From NCBI GenBank assembly GCA_900541395.1, contig UQJT01000013.1, positions 1 through 56,869 on the forward strand: a stretch of 56,869 bases of DNA. The letters are read 5' to 3'. Source of the stretch: an uncultured Desulfovibrio sp. GTDB lineage: Bacteria; Desulfobacterota; Desulfovibrionia; Desulfovibrionales; Desulfovibrionaceae. This document shows positions 27,289 through 36,349 of the stretch, one piece after another. Positions within the stretch are counted from its first letter, which is position 1. Each line of letters starts with the position of its first letter. Both the position numbers and the translations under genes were made by a program. The notes beneath the pieces were generated by a model that saw only the letters and a list, made by a program, of their open reading frames with translations, searched no databases and was not told where the DNA came from.

Positions 27289-28095
27289 ATGCACTCACCG
27301 GCGCTTATGGCCCTGCTGGCGGGGCTGGTCACCTGGGGGTTCACGTCCGCGGGAGCGGGCATGGTGTTTCTGCCGCGCGAATTTTCACGCCGAACGCTGG
27401 ACGTCATGCTCGGCTTCGCCGCCGGAGTGATGATCGCCGCTTCTTTCTGGTCTCTGCTGGCTCCCGCCCTGGACATGGCTCGTCCGGCCTGGGGACGTCT
27501 GGCCTTTATCCCGGCGGCTGTGGGCTTTCTGGCCGGGGCGGGCGTATTGCGTCTTATGGACATTCTGCTGCCCCACCTGCACCCCCTGGAAGGTTTTGCC
27601 GACGGCATGCCTTCGCACCTGCCGCGCAGCGCCCTGCTCATCTTCGCCATCACCCTGCACAACATCCCTGAAGGGCTGGCGGTGGGCGTGGCCTTCGGAG
27701 CGGCGGCGGGAGGCGATCCGCTGGCTGCCGCATCGGGCGCGGGCATGGCCGGAGCCATTACCCTGATGTTCGGCATCGGTCTGCAGAACCTGCCCGAAGG
27801 CATGGCGGTATCCGTACCCTTATTGCGTGAGGGATTTTCCCGGCGCAAGGCTTTTTTCTACGGCCAGCTTTCCGGCATTGTGGAACCGGTGGCCGCCGTG
27901 CTGGGGGCCGTGGTGGCGGCCTCGGCCGAGTCGGCGCTGCCCTATGCCCTGGCCTTCGCGGCCGGAGCCATGATCTTCGTGGTGGTGGAGGAGGTGGTGC
28001 CCGAGGCTCAGGCCTCAGGCCACGGCGACGCCGCCACCTTGGGCGTTATGGTGGGCTTCGTGGTCATGATGTGCCTGGATGTGGGCTTCGGATAA
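27289..28095 (+). CDS. ZIP-family metal transporter
   Basis: This 268-residue inner-membrane protein has about eight helices. The metal-site helix IV reads LHNIPEGLAVGVAFGAAAGG, helix V has GLQNLPEGMAVSVPLL, and GQLSGIVEPVAAVLG plus FVVVEEVVPEAQASGHGD follow. This is the GufA/ZupT-like branch, which brings Zn2+ or other divalent cations into the cytoplasm. The start has AAGGAGG upstream. It is convergent with adenine deaminase, only 11 bases between stops. A His-poor inter-helix loop suggests no extra sensing domain. Confidence 0.93.
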   Translation: MHSPALMALLAGLVTWGFTSAGAGMVFLPREFSRRTLDVMLGFAAGVMIAASFWSLLAPALDMARPAWGRLAFIPAAVGFLAGAGVLRLMDILLPHLHPLEGFADGMPSHLPRSALLIFAITLHNIPEGLAVGVAFGAAAGGDPLAAASGAGMAGAITLMFGIGLQNLPEGMAVSVPLLREGFSRRKAFFYGQLSGIVEPVAAVLGAVVAASAESALPYALAFAAGAMIFVVVEEVVPEAQASGHGDAATLGVMVGFVVMMCLDVGFG

Positions 28096-28106
28096 CGTTA
28101 CAGTCA

Positions 28107-29849
28107 TTACCCCCGCTTTTCCATATCCACGTCCACAAAGCGGAAAGCCGACACATCGAACAAGCCGCGCGCCGTAATCTTGAGATCCGGAATGACGGGC
28201 AAGGCCAAAAAACTCAAGGTCATGAACGCGTCGGCCTGCTCCCAAATATGATAGTGTGCGTCGGCCAGACGCAGAAGCTCACGAAGTCGGTCCGCCACCT
28301 CAACGGCGGGCCGATCGCTCATAAGACCGCCTATGGGCAGAGGCAGTTCGGCCAGAACCCGCCCCGCCGCCGCCATGACCACGCCGCCGCCCAAGCGCGC
28401 CGTTTCCTCCACGGCCAGCCGCATATCGGCGTCGTTGTCGCCCGCCACCACAATATTATGCGAATCGTGAGCCACGCTGGTGGCGACGGCTCCTCCCCGC
28501 AGACCGTAACGACCATCCAGCAGCCCCACTCCGATTTTACCCGTAGCGTGATGCCGTTCCAGCACCGCAATTTTGAGCAGACCGGGGTTGAGAGCAAATT
28601 CGAACACGCCATCCGCCGAAGTTTGTATGGCCCGCGTCTCATGGGTGGTCACCAGCGAATGGGGCTGAAGACCGATGACACGGGCTCGTCCCGACGGTAT
28701 GCGCAGTTCAAAAGGCCGTTCCGGCAGCGGCGCGAGGTTGACGCTGCCTCGCAACGCTCCGGGATCGAGCTGAGGCAATTCCTCCAGCATGCGTCCGTCC
28801 TCGGCCACTCGGCGTCCGCCCGCCCATACCGCGCGTACCCGGAAATCCCGTAAATCGTCCACCAGCACCAGGTCTGCCCGACGGCCGGGGGCTATGCCTC
28901 CCTTGTCCCGCAGGCCGTAACACTCGGCGGCGTTGAGTGTGGCCATGCGTACGGCGGTCACGGGGTCAAGACCGGCGGCCACCGCCATGCGCAGATGACC
29001 GTCGATATGGCCGCGCTCCAGAATATCCACAGGTTGCCGATCGTCCGTGCAGAACAGGCAGCGGCGGGCATTCATGGGGTCCACGGCGGGCAACAGACGC
29101 AGCAGATCGCGGGCGGCCGACCCTTCGCGCAGAATGACATACATCCCCCGACGAATACGTTCCAGAGCTTCCTCCGGCGTGGTGCACTCGTGATCGGTGC
29201 CCACGCCCGCGGCGGCGTATACGTCAAGCTCGCGGCCGGTCAGGCCGGGACTGTGCCCGTCCACCTGTTTGCCTTGAGCGGCGGCCAGACGAATCTTGGC
29301 CAGCGTGTCGGCATCGCCAGCCAACACCCCGGGCACGTTCATCATTTCTCCCAGGCCGGTCACCCGGGGCTCGCGCATAAGCTCCGCCAGATCTGCCGCG
29401 CTCAGCACGGCCCCTGCGTCCTCCACCGGCAGAGCGGGCACGCAGGAAGAGAGCATGACACGCACGTCCAGCGGCAATCCCTCCGAAGCGTCCAATATAT
29501 AGCGAAGCCCGGTCAATCCTTGGACATTGGCGATTTCGTGAGGATCGGCGATAACCGTGGTGGTGCCGAAGGGCAACACGGTTTCCGCAAAGCGGGCCGG
29601 ACACAGCATGGATGATTCAATGTGGACATGACCGTCGATGAGCCCGGGGATCAGATAACGACCGCCCGCATCGACCACTCGTTCGGCTTCCAGACGGGAA
29701 AAGCCCAGAATGCGCCCTCGCCCCACACAGACCGAGGTCTCCCGAACTCCGCCGCCGAACACATCCACCACCCGGGCGTTATCGATACGCAGATCGGCAG
29801 GCGCGCGGCCCGCGGCCTGATCCAGAAAAAGGTGAAAATCATCGTTCAT
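28107..29849 (-). CDS. ade: Adenine deaminase
   Basis: This 580-residue amidohydrolase converts adenine to hypoxanthine and ammonia in the cytoplasm. Seen: LIPGLIDGHVHIESSML (metal His pair), TTTVIADPHEIANVQG, EMMNVPGVL, GHSPGL, GTDHECT and DDRQ. A C-terminal domain carries ATSVAHDSHNIVVAG and GGGVVMA, diagnostic of Ade over other amidohydrolases. Length is typical (~570-590). The gene has no operon partners. Confidence 0.95.
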   Translation of the reverse strand: MNDDFHLFLDQAAGRAPADLRIDNARVVDVFGGGVRETSVCVGRGRILGFSRLEAERVVDAGGRYLIPGLIDGHVHIESSMLCPARFAETVLPFGTTTVIADPHEIANVQGLTGLRYILDASEGLPLDVRVMLSSCVPALPVEDAGAVLSAADLAELMREPRVTGLGEMMNVPGVLAGDADTLAKIRLAAAQGKQVDGHSPGLTGRELDVYAAAGVGTDHECTTPEEALERIRRGMYVILREGSAARDLLRLLPAVDPMNARRCLFCTDDRQPVDILERGHIDGHLRMAVAAGLDPVTAVRMATLNAAECYGLRDKGGIAPGRRADLVLVDDLRDFRVRAVWAGGRRVAEDGRMLEELPQLDPGALRGSVNLAPLPERPFELRIPSGRARVIGLQPHSLVTTHETRAIQTSADGVFEFALNPGLLKIAVLERHHATGKIGVGLLDGRYGLRGGAVATSVAHDSHNIVVAGDNDADMRLAVEETARLGGGVVMAAAGRVLAELPLPIGGLMSDRPAVEVADRLRELLRLADAHYHIWEQADAFMTLSFLALPVIPDLKITARGLFDVSAFRFVDVDMEKRG

Positions 29850-30190
29850 GCCGTACCTCCGAGCCTGGGTTCACCCTAGCCGACAAAGGTCGGACGGGGC
29901 AATCGAAATTCCGAACCCGGCAGGGCGATTCCGCACGCATGGCTTGCCATGAACCGCGGAGGCACCGACGCCCCCTCTTTAGAGCAGCTCAACTTTAAAA
30001 ACTGTACAATGTTTTAAGACTCACCCGCTTCGGCATCCGACAGCGCCAAGGAATGGCGCTTATGCCTTCGCGGCGCCCACCTGCTCCGCAGTCGGAAAGC
30101 ATGTTCAAACCGAAAACGCTCTAAACGCCGACGCCCCGGAACGAACCGGGGCGTAAAACGCGAGTAAGGCGTCAAAAGCGATTTTACGCG
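29850..30190. other. Intergenic region, possible decayed intergenic repeat
   Basis: 341 bases without a gene. AGAGCAGCTCAACTTTAAAAAC at about 29984 and CATGTTCAAACCGAAAACGCTCT at about 30101 vaguely resemble the two ends of the intergenic repeat family. The sequence between has GCTTCGGCAT and GGCGCTTATGCCTTCGCGGCGCC. Alignment is too weak to call a copy. A short hairpin near 30135-30155 (GCCCCGGAACGAACCGGGGC) follows lpxC and could be its terminator. Confidence 0.4.
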
Positions 30191-31102
30191 CTAAGCGGGC
30201 ACCACCATAGCCGGGAAAGCCTCGCCTTCGTATGCGGGCGCGGATTCGCGCGTCAGAGAGACAATCTCCAGGTAGGCGCCGCGCTCTTCGGACAGGCGAC
30301 GCAAAAAAGCGTTGTTGAGCTGGTGGCCCGAGCAATGGACCTCGAACGCGCCCTGCAGAGGCATACCCAGCATGGCCATATCGCCCACAAAATCCAACAT
30401 TTTGTGGCGTACAAATTCATCGGGGCGGCGCAACCCCTCAGGATTGACCACGCCCTGCTCATCCAGCACCACGGCGTTGCCGAGCGAACCGCCCAAAGCC
30501 AACCCCCTGCTGTGCAAGTATTCCACTTCCTGCAGGAAGCCGAAGGTGCGGGCGAAGGCTATCTCGGCAAAGGTATCGGGCGTGATTTCCAGGCTCAGGC
30601 GCTGCTTGCCGATGGACGCATGGGGGAAATCGATGGTGTAGTCCACATAAAAACCGTTGTGAGGCCAGACGTGGATGGCCTTGCCGTCACCGGCCACGCT
30701 GAGCGGGCGGCGAACGCGGGCCACCCGACGCGGCGCGTGCAGGGAACGCAGTCCGGCCTCCTTCAGCAACGCCGCCGCCTGAACGGCGGAACCGTCCATA
30801 ATGGGAATTTCGCCGCCGAACACATGGACCTGCACGTTATCCACGGCCATGCCCGCCAAAGCGGCCAGCACATGTTCCACGGTGGACACGCTGGCTTGTC
30901 CGTCGCTCAACGTCGTAGCCAGAGCGGTGGCGCTGACGGCGGAAGGGCGGGGCGCAATGTGACGCACGCCCGAAGGAGTATGCACATAAAAGACGATTCC
31001 CGAGTCCGCAGGCGCAGGCTGAAGGCGCATCTGCACATCCTTGCCGGAATGCAGGCCGACGCCGGTATAACTCACGGTACGGGCAATGGTCGTTTGCAGC
31101 AT
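30191..31102 (-). CDS. lpxC: UDP-3-O-acyl-N-acetylglucosamine deacetylase
   Basis: This 303-residue zinc enzyme catalyses the committed step of lipid A synthesis. The start is the ATG with GGAGG 6 bases upstream, beginning MLQTTIARTVSYTGVGLHSG. Zinc ligands correspond to His77 (STVEHVLAAL), His233 and Asp237 (VRHKMLDFVGD), and the catalytic His260 (CSGHQLNN); Glu76 is the general base. Length and spacing match the family. It confirms an LPS-bearing outer membrane. Confidence 0.97.
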   Translation of the reverse strand: MLQTTIARTVSYTGVGLHSGKDVQMRLQPAPADSGIVFYVHTPSGVRHIAPRPSAVSATALATTLSDGQASVSTVEHVLAALAGMAVDNVQVHVFGGEIPIMDGSAVQAAALLKEAGLRSLHAPRRVARVRRPLSVAGDGKAIHVWPHNGFYVDYTIDFPHASIGKQRLSLEITPDTFAEIAFARTFGFLQEVEYLHSRGLALGGSLGNAVVLDEQGVVNPEGLRRPDEFVRHKMLDFVGDMAMLGMPLQGAFEVHCSGHQLNNAFLRRLSEERGAYLEIVSLTRESAPAYEGEAFPAMVVPA

Positions 31103-31518
31103 GTAATCCTCCGGTTCGCCCTGATCGGCGTTTTCAATTTTTATTTTTTGCAAACTCCATGCCAGGGCAAACCATCCATGAAAGGGCCGTGTTACCACAG
31201 CTCGGCCCGCCTCTCCTTTTCCCGTATGTGTTGTTTTTTAACCACACTGTGTTCATTCCGCCACGAGCCCAAAAACAACACTTTTTATCTGGCCGTGTTC
31301 CCGCATAAGAGGGCCGAGCCGTTTTTTTTTGCGTTCACTTCATGATATAATATGCCGAATTCGCTATCATTTCTTGCGCGCTTGGACACGAAACGATACC
31401 CTGACGCCATGTATGCCTGTCCCCGCCTGCCCTGTCGCTCTCCAAGCGCATTCCGTCCCGATCCGCGCGGCCGGGAATATTAACCGCCTTCCTCTCGGAT
31501 CGTACGGAGCGCCAAAAT
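31103..31518. other. Intergenic region between divergent lpxC and a glycosyltransferase
   Basis: 416 bases holding the promoters of two divergent genes. Short T- and A-runs occur at about 31130-31145 and 31318-31335, and TATAATATG at about 31346. No RNA gene, repeat or convincing operator is seen. Confidence 0.4.
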
Positions 31519-32784
31519 ATGTCGACCATCCTTATTCTGCACTGTTCCGCCGGAGCCGGGCACCGTTCCGTGGCCAGGGCCATCGACGAGGCGTTGACGC
31601 GCTGTTGCGAATCGGACGAAGAGTCCGCGCCCACCCCGCCGTATCGGGAAAATTCAGCCGTCGGCGTCCTGTCCGGAGAAACGCCCCATCACCTCATTGC
31701 CGATTCTCTGTGCTTTTCCGGACCGCCTTTCCGGGCTATGTGCAGCAAAGGTTATGAATTTTTCGCTCGGCACATCCGCTGGGCCTGCGGCATGGGATAC
31801 GTCTTGCTGGATAAGCCTTTCTCGCGCAGTTTGCTGGTGCGGGCGGTGCAGAAAACTTCCAATCTGGCGGTAGAGGGACTGGCCGGATTTCTGGTGGAAA
31901 ACGTGGTGGACGTCGTGTGCTGCACACACTTCATGCCCATGACCCTGATCGGAGATTTGCGTCGCAAAGGCCTTTACGACGGCCGCCTGCACGTATGCGT
32001 GACGGACTATGATATTCAGGGGCTGTGGTTCGAGCCTGAAGTGGACCGCTACTATGTGGCCACGGCCAAAGGGGCCGCCCGTCTGGCCGGATGGGGCATT
32101 CCGAAGGAGCGTATTTCCGTCACCGGCATTCCGGTCCGACACGAGTTCACCACCCTGGCTCCGCCCCCTTTCTGCGACGAAGCGGACATCCGCCCGTTGC
32201 GCGTCCTGTTTTCGGCAGGCTCGCTAAAAAACCGCGAAGCTCTGCGCCTGCTGCGCGAAGCGGCATCCTGCGGCGCGCCTCTGGACATAATCGTGGTGAC
32301 CGGCCGTACGCCGAGCCTGCGTAAGGCCCTGGCTGCCTATACGCCCCCGCCCCACGTGCGGCTGGAGCTGCGCGGCTTCGAGCCGCATCTGGAACGCCTC
32401 ATGGCCGACGCCGATATTCTGCTGACCAAACCGGGCGGCATCACCTGCACCGAGGGCTTGTGCGCGGGGCTGCCCATGCTGTTCGTCCACCCCATCCCCA
32501 TGCAGGAAGTGCACAACGCCCGCATTCTGGAGCAGGCGGGAGCGGGACGGAGCTGCTTCACGCCCGGCAGCGCGGGCCGGGCGCTGGCGGAGCTGCACAA
32601 AAATCGCGGCCGTTTGGCCGTCATGCGGGCGGCCTGCCTGCGCCTGGCACACCCCGAGGCGGCCGCCGTGGTAGGAACAAATCTGTTGGAAGGGCTGCGC
32701 TCGGTCCCCAAACCGATCCCCACGCCCTCGACGGTGCAGGCAACACGGCTTTCCGACGGCAAGTCGGCAGAAACCGCGCGCTGA
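31519..32784 (+). CDS. MGDG-synthase/MurG-like glycosyltransferase
   Basis: This 421-residue GT-B enzyme has an N-terminal MGDG-synthase domain with ILHCSAGAGHRSVARAIDEAL and VVCCTHFMPMTLIGDL. The C-terminal half carries GIPVRHEF and the nucleotide-sugar motif ADILLTKPGGITCTEGLCAGLPMLF, as in diacylglycerol glucosyl- or galactosyltransferases and MurG. It probably glycosylates a membrane lipid at the inner leaflet; sugar and acceptor are unknown. A Ser/Glu/Pro-rich insertion near residues 32-50 is unlike the plant enzymes. The last ~25 residues are a disordered tail. Confidence 0.85.
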   Translation: MSTILILHCSAGAGHRSVARAIDEALTRCCESDEESAPTPPYRENSAVGVLSGETPHHLIADSLCFSGPPFRAMCSKGYEFFARHIRWACGMGYVLLDKPFSRSLLVRAVQKTSNLAVEGLAGFLVENVVDVVCCTHFMPMTLIGDLRRKGLYDGRLHVCVTDYDIQGLWFEPEVDRYYVATAKGAARLAGWGIPKERISVTGIPVRHEFTTLAPPPFCDEADIRPLRVLFSAGSLKNREALRLLREAASCGAPLDIIVVTGRTPSLRKALAAYTPPPHVRLELRGFEPHLERLMADADILLTKPGGITCTEGLCAGLPMLFVHPIPMQEVHNARILEQAGAGRSCFTPGSAGRALAELHKNRGRLAVMRAACLRLAHPEAAAVVGTNLLEGLRSVPKPIPTPSTVQATRLSDGKSAETAR

Positions 32785-32840
32785 AAAAAACGACGACGCC
32801 CGCGGGTCGCCCGGAGCCGCCACGTTCACCGTTCCGCGAT

Positions 32841-33689
32841 TTATCGATGCACGGCCGCCAGGTAACGATCCAATCCGGCCAAATCGCGGCCGGTTTCCAC
32901 ATCCTGCCAACGTTCGGGCGGGCACAGGGCGCGTACGGCTTCCCCCTGAGTCGCGCCGTGCTCCATAAGCAACAGGCCGCCGGGCCGCAGGATATGCCAG
33001 GCGGCTTCCACCACGGCACGGGGATGCTCCAGCCCGGTGGGGCCGGGGACCAGGGCCGTCTTGGGCTCATAATCGCGTACGCCGGGGTCCAGGGCGGCGT
33101 ACTCCGCCTCGCCGACGTAAGGAGGATTGCTGACTACCAGATGCAACCCCGCGTCGCCCGCATCCCAGAAGCCGGGCCGGGTAAAATCCGCGCAGACGAA
33201 GGTCAGGCGATCGGCCGCGTCCAGCCGCTCGGCGTTGCGTCGGGCCGTTTCCAGGGCATGTTCCGAAATATCCACGGCCACGCCTTTCCAGAACGGCCGT
33301 TCCGCCGCCAGAGTGACCGCCAGACAACCGCTGCCCGTACCCAAATCGGCGAAATGTACGGTGCGTTCGGGCAGACGGGCCAGAGCCTCGTCCACCAGAT
33401 GCTCGGTTTCGGGGCGGGGGATGAGGGTGGCGGCGTCGACCTCAAAAGAGCGTCCGTAAAATTCGCGCCACCCCAACAGATAGGCCAGAGGCTCGCCGGC
33501 CAGACGACGAGCAAGCAGCTCAGCCAGGCGCTCTTCGGCTTCGGGCGGCACTTCACGGTCAGGATGGGCAATGAGGGCAACGCGAGTCGTATCCAGCACC
33601 GCGCACAACAGCAGTTCCGCCGTGCGGCGCGACGCCTCGGTCCCGCGCAGGGCGCGGCCCGCCTGTTCAAGCCACCGCCGCCGGGTCAC
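32841..33689 (-). CDS. prmC: Peptide chain release factor N5-glutamine methyltransferase
   Basis: This 282-residue SAM-dependent enzyme methylates the GGQ glutamine of RF1/RF2. The N-terminal helical domain is followed by PLAYLLGWREFYG and LIPRPETEHLVD, the SAM loop DLGTGSG (115-121) and catalytic NPPY (188-191). The start is GTG overlapping the upstream isochorismatase-like gene by four bases. It normally sits next to prfA; here it is paired with a hydrolase gene instead. Confidence 0.95.
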   Translation of the reverse strand: MTRRRWLEQAGRALRGTEASRRTAELLLCAVLDTTRVALIAHPDREVPPEAEERLAELLARRLAGEPLAYLLGWREFYGRSFEVDAATLIPRPETEHLVDEALARLPERTVHFADLGTGSGCLAVTLAAERPFWKGVAVDISEHALETARRNAERLDAADRLTFVCADFTRPGFWDAGDAGLHLVVSNPPYVGEAEYAALDPGVRDYEPKTALVPGPTGLEHPRAVVEAAWHILRPGGLLLMEHGATQGEAVRALCPPERWQDVETGRDLAGLDRYLAAVHR

Positions 33690-34315
33690 CGTCGGACTTC
33701 CTCTGTCCGATCCCGGCGGGCCAGCAGTTCCGGCAGCCTGTCCAAAGGCTCGCAGACAATGCCCATGCCCCGCATGTCCCGAATATTGGCTTCGGCCACC
33801 TCCGGAGTTTGAGCCGAGCAGGCGTCGCTGACCACAATGACTCTGAAATCCCGATACAAGGCGTCCACGGCCGTGCCGCGCACGCAGTTGGGGTATTGGG
33901 TTCCCGCCACCAGTACGGTACTTACCCCCAGAGCGCGCAACTCATCTTCCAAAGACGTACGATAAAAGCCGCTGAAGCGGGTCTTGACCAGCTTACGCTC
34001 GCCGGGCAGAGGAGTCAGTTCGTCCACCACGGCCGCCCCGGTCGTACCGGCCACGCACACGCCTCCTCCTGCGCGGAACAGATGGCGGCGGCAAGGTTCG
34101 GCGTCGCCTCCGTCGGGCGCATGCTCCCGCACCACATGGAACACCGGCCAGCCCCGATCCCGCGCCCGGTCCAGGAGGCGTCGCACCACGGGTACGGAAG
34201 GCAGGGCTCCGGCCACGCACAGGGGCGCGCCGGGCAAAACAAAATCCCGCTGCATATCGATAATCAGCAGAGCAATGCCCCGCTCCGGCCCATGCGTTTC
34301 TTCCGGACTGAGCAT
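33686..34315 (-). CDS. Isochorismatase-like cysteine hydrolase
   Basis: This 209-residue cytoplasmic protein has the family triad Asp20 (LLIIDMQRDF), Lys111 (LVKTRFSGFY) and Cys144 (AGTQYPNCVRGTA), with a cis-peptide-type GTQ stretch before the cysteine. Relatives include nicotinamidases, ureidoacrylate and N-carbamoyl hydrolases; the substrate is not clear. It is co-transcribed with prmC, which overlaps its stop. The C-terminal helix (RRDRTEEVRR) is charged. Confidence 0.88.
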   Translation of the reverse strand: MLSPEETHGPERGIALLIIDMQRDFVLPGAPLCVAGALPSVPVVRRLLDRARDRGWPVFHVVREHAPDGGDAEPCRRHLFRAGGGVCVAGTTGAAVVDELTPLPGERKLVKTRFSGFYRTSLEDELRALGVSTVLVAGTQYPNCVRGTAVDALYRDFRVIVVSDACSAQTPEVAEANIRDMRGMGIVCEPLDRLPELLARRDRTEEVRR

Positions 34316-34369
34316 AGTCGTTCTCCACCCCCGCGACGGCCCCGTGCGGATAAAAAAATTTTCGCGGCG

Positions 34370-34729
34370 TCAGGCGTCCAGTTCCCGCCGCAACCAATCC
34401 TTGATGGCGGGCGTAGGCTCGAACACGCCTTTCAGGCCGCCGTATTCCGCCAGAAACGCCCGCTCCAGTTCGGGAGGCAGGCGCAAGGTGACAAGGTCCA
34501 CGGCTTCCTCGGAATTACGCCGCACCAGGCGCACCGTAGGCGTCTTGCCCCAGTTGTCCACCACAAAATAGGTGGCCACGTCATCCTTGGAACGCACGGG
34601 CAGGTGTTCGCCGCGCCAGTTGTTGTTGCCCCACTCCAGGTACAGAGTGACGGCGTCCTCGGGAGACAGATTCCAGTCGATGGGCATATCGGCGAAAGGC
34701 CGGAGGGGCTGATGGGAAAGGCAAGACAT
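34370..34729 (-). CDS. Small conserved-looking protein (possibly DVU0772-like)
   Basis: This 119-residue soluble protein has a strong upstream GGAGG. It has WNLSPEDAVTLYLEWGNNNWRG and SKDDVATYFVVDNWGKTPTV segments and a C-terminal helical EPTPAIKDWLRREL. The pattern recalls a small uncharacterised family found in sulfate reducers, but I identify it only by memory. No motif suggests a reaction. It lies 54 bases before the isochorismatase-prmC pair on the same strand and may share its transcript. Confidence 0.65.
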   Translation of the reverse strand: MSCLSHQPLRPFADMPIDWNLSPEDAVTLYLEWGNNNWRGEHLPVRSKDDVATYFVVDNWGKTPTVRLVRRNSEEAVDLVTLRLPPELERAFLAEYGGLKGVFEPTPAIKDWLRRELDA

Positions 34730-34886
34730 GGGGAACCTCCTGACTGAGACTACCGTCGGCTTTGCCGACGGTCCGGCTGCCCTTCCCCGACGGTCCGGAA
34801 AACAGCGACCGGGGCGGCGGAGCTGCCCGGCCGCCCCGGCCGGACCAAGGGAAGGAGGTTATGAGTCTCATTGCTCATGGCTTGAT

Positions 34887-34923
34887 GATAACAATTCCTT
34901 ATTACAAGTCAAGAATAGTTATC
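34887..34923. promoter_or_regulatory. Candidate operator (inverted repeat GATAACaATT / AATaGTTATC)
   Basis: Two 10-base halves with one asymmetric position each flank a 17-base spacer in an AT-rich patch. It lies about 160-195 bases upstream of the 34729 start and 25-60 bases past the end of dapA. The GATAAC core faintly resembles Fur-type sites but does not match the 19-bp consensus. The rest of the gap (34730-34886) holds a short GC-rich hairpin near 34751-34769. Confidence 0.35.
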
Positions 34924-34947
34924 AATAGCCGGACTTTCCCTCTTACC

Positions 34948-35823
34948 CTACAACAATCCGTCGGCACTCATAACTTCCTTGAGCCGGGTCAAATTCTGCT
35001 CTCCCATAGGGCAAAGAGGCAGGCGGAATTCGCCGCCCATACGCCCCATAAGGTGCAGGGCGGTTTTGACCGGGATGGGATTGCTTTCCAGAAACATGGC
35101 TCGGTTCACGGGCATAAGCTCAATATGCAGGCGCCGGGCCTCGGCGGTATCGCCGCGCTCCCAGGCGGCGCACATGGCGGCCACCTTGGCGGGCAACACG
35201 TTGGAGGTAACCGAAATAACGCCCTTGCCCCCTACGCTGAAGGTAGGCAGAGCGGTAAAGTCGTCGCCTGACAACAGGATGAACTCGTCGCCGCACAACT
35301 CCGCCACCTCGGAAATCTGGGCCAGATTGCCGGTGGCTTCCTTGATGCCCACCACATGGGGCAGTTCGCGGAACATGCGGGCCACTGTGGCGGGCAACAC
35401 GTTGGAGCCGGTGCGGCCGGGCACGTTATAAACAAACAGGGGCAGATCCACGGCGTCGTTAATAGCCTTGAAGTGGCGGAACAACCCTTCCTGCGTGGGT
35501 TTGTTGTAATAGGGCGAAATGAGCAGAGCGGCATCGGCCCCGGCTTGTTTGGCGAAGGCGGTCAGGCGTATGGCCTCGGCCGTGTTGTTGGACCCGGCCC
35601 CGGCCATGACGGGGACCCGGCCTTTGACCTGCTCGATGCAGATGCGCACGGCTTCTTCGTGTTCCTCGTGGGACATAGTGGCGGATTCGCCCGTGGTGCC
35701 GCAGGGGAGCAGACCGTCGATCCCCTGCTCTATCTGCCATTCAATGAGGGCGCGATAGGCTTCTTCGTCAATAGCGCCGTTTTTGAACGGCGTCACAAGC
35801 GCGGTGATGGCTCCTCGAAACAT
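34948..35823 (-). CDS. dapA: 4-hydroxy-tetrahydrodipicolinate synthase
   Basis: This 291-residue TIM-barrel aldolase condenses pyruvate with aspartate semialdehyde on the lysine/meso-DAP path. The start is the ATG of MFRGAITALVTPF with GGGGG upstream; the in-frame extension further upstream is unlike the family. Schiff-base Lys161 (VVGIKEATGN), Tyr132 (VYNVPGRT) and Thr43/Thr44 (CGTTGES) match the E. coli enzyme. No lysine-responsive leader is seen upstream. Confidence 0.97.
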   Translation of the reverse strand: MFRGAITALVTPFKNGAIDEEAYRALIEWQIEQGIDGLLPCGTTGESATMSHEEHEEAVRICIEQVKGRVPVMAGAGSNNTAEAIRLTAFAKQAGADAALLISPYYNKPTQEGLFRHFKAINDAVDLPLFVYNVPGRTGSNVLPATVARMFRELPHVVGIKEATGNLAQISEVAELCGDEFILLSGDDFTALPTFSVGGKGVISVTSNVLPAKVAAMCAAWERGDTAEARRLHIELMPVNRAMFLESNPIPVKTALHLMGRMGGEFRLPLCPMGEQNLTRLKEVMSADGLL

Positions 35824-36349
35824 GAGACCCCCTGAGTTGGGTGTGAAAAGCTGCGGCGCGAACGCCGCGTAAAAGGTGAAAAGGAGTATGCGGAACCGCG
35901 AAAACGGCCCGTGCGGTTTTAAACTTCGGGCGAGGACGAGGCTCGGTCCGACAGGCCGAGCAAAGCCTCCTCCGCGGGTCCAGGTCGCCGACAAACGCCC
36001 GTATGGCCGCTCCGGGCGAAAAGACCGCGCCGTCGCACAGTTCAATGCCCGGCACTCAGCCACCTGCGGTTGTGACATCGACCCCGGCCTCCGTCAAGCC
36101 GAGGGCGCGGACGACACGCGGCGCGGCCATACGGAAGCGCCGACCGGCCGCTTTGCGATTGCGGAACAACCGCGCTCAGGCAGCCGTCGCATCCGGCGTT
36201 GCCCGCAACGCCGTTTGTCGAGCATCACAACATCGTCGCCGTGATTCTGTATTTCATATAATCCACAGGGCGTTTGCAACGCCCTGTGGATTATATGAAA
36301 ATTTCTACCTCTTCGTCCCTTGGGGACATGGGCTTCGCCCCGCTCTTTC
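35824..36349. other. Large intergenic region with long palindrome (36252-36300)
   Basis: 526 bases without a supported gene. Next to nrnA sits a perfect inverted repeat with 23-bp arms (36252-36274 and 36278-36300, 3-base loop) beginning TTTCATATAATCCACAGG. It lacks a T-run after the stem but could still act as a bidirectional terminator. The rest is GC-rich with several self-complementary Cys/Arg-like runs and no recognisable RNA or repeat copy. Confidence 0.6.

Noticed and set aside
31329..31757. Alternative frame over the MGDG-like gene start
   Set aside because: Overlaps the real gene in another frame and lacks a family pattern.
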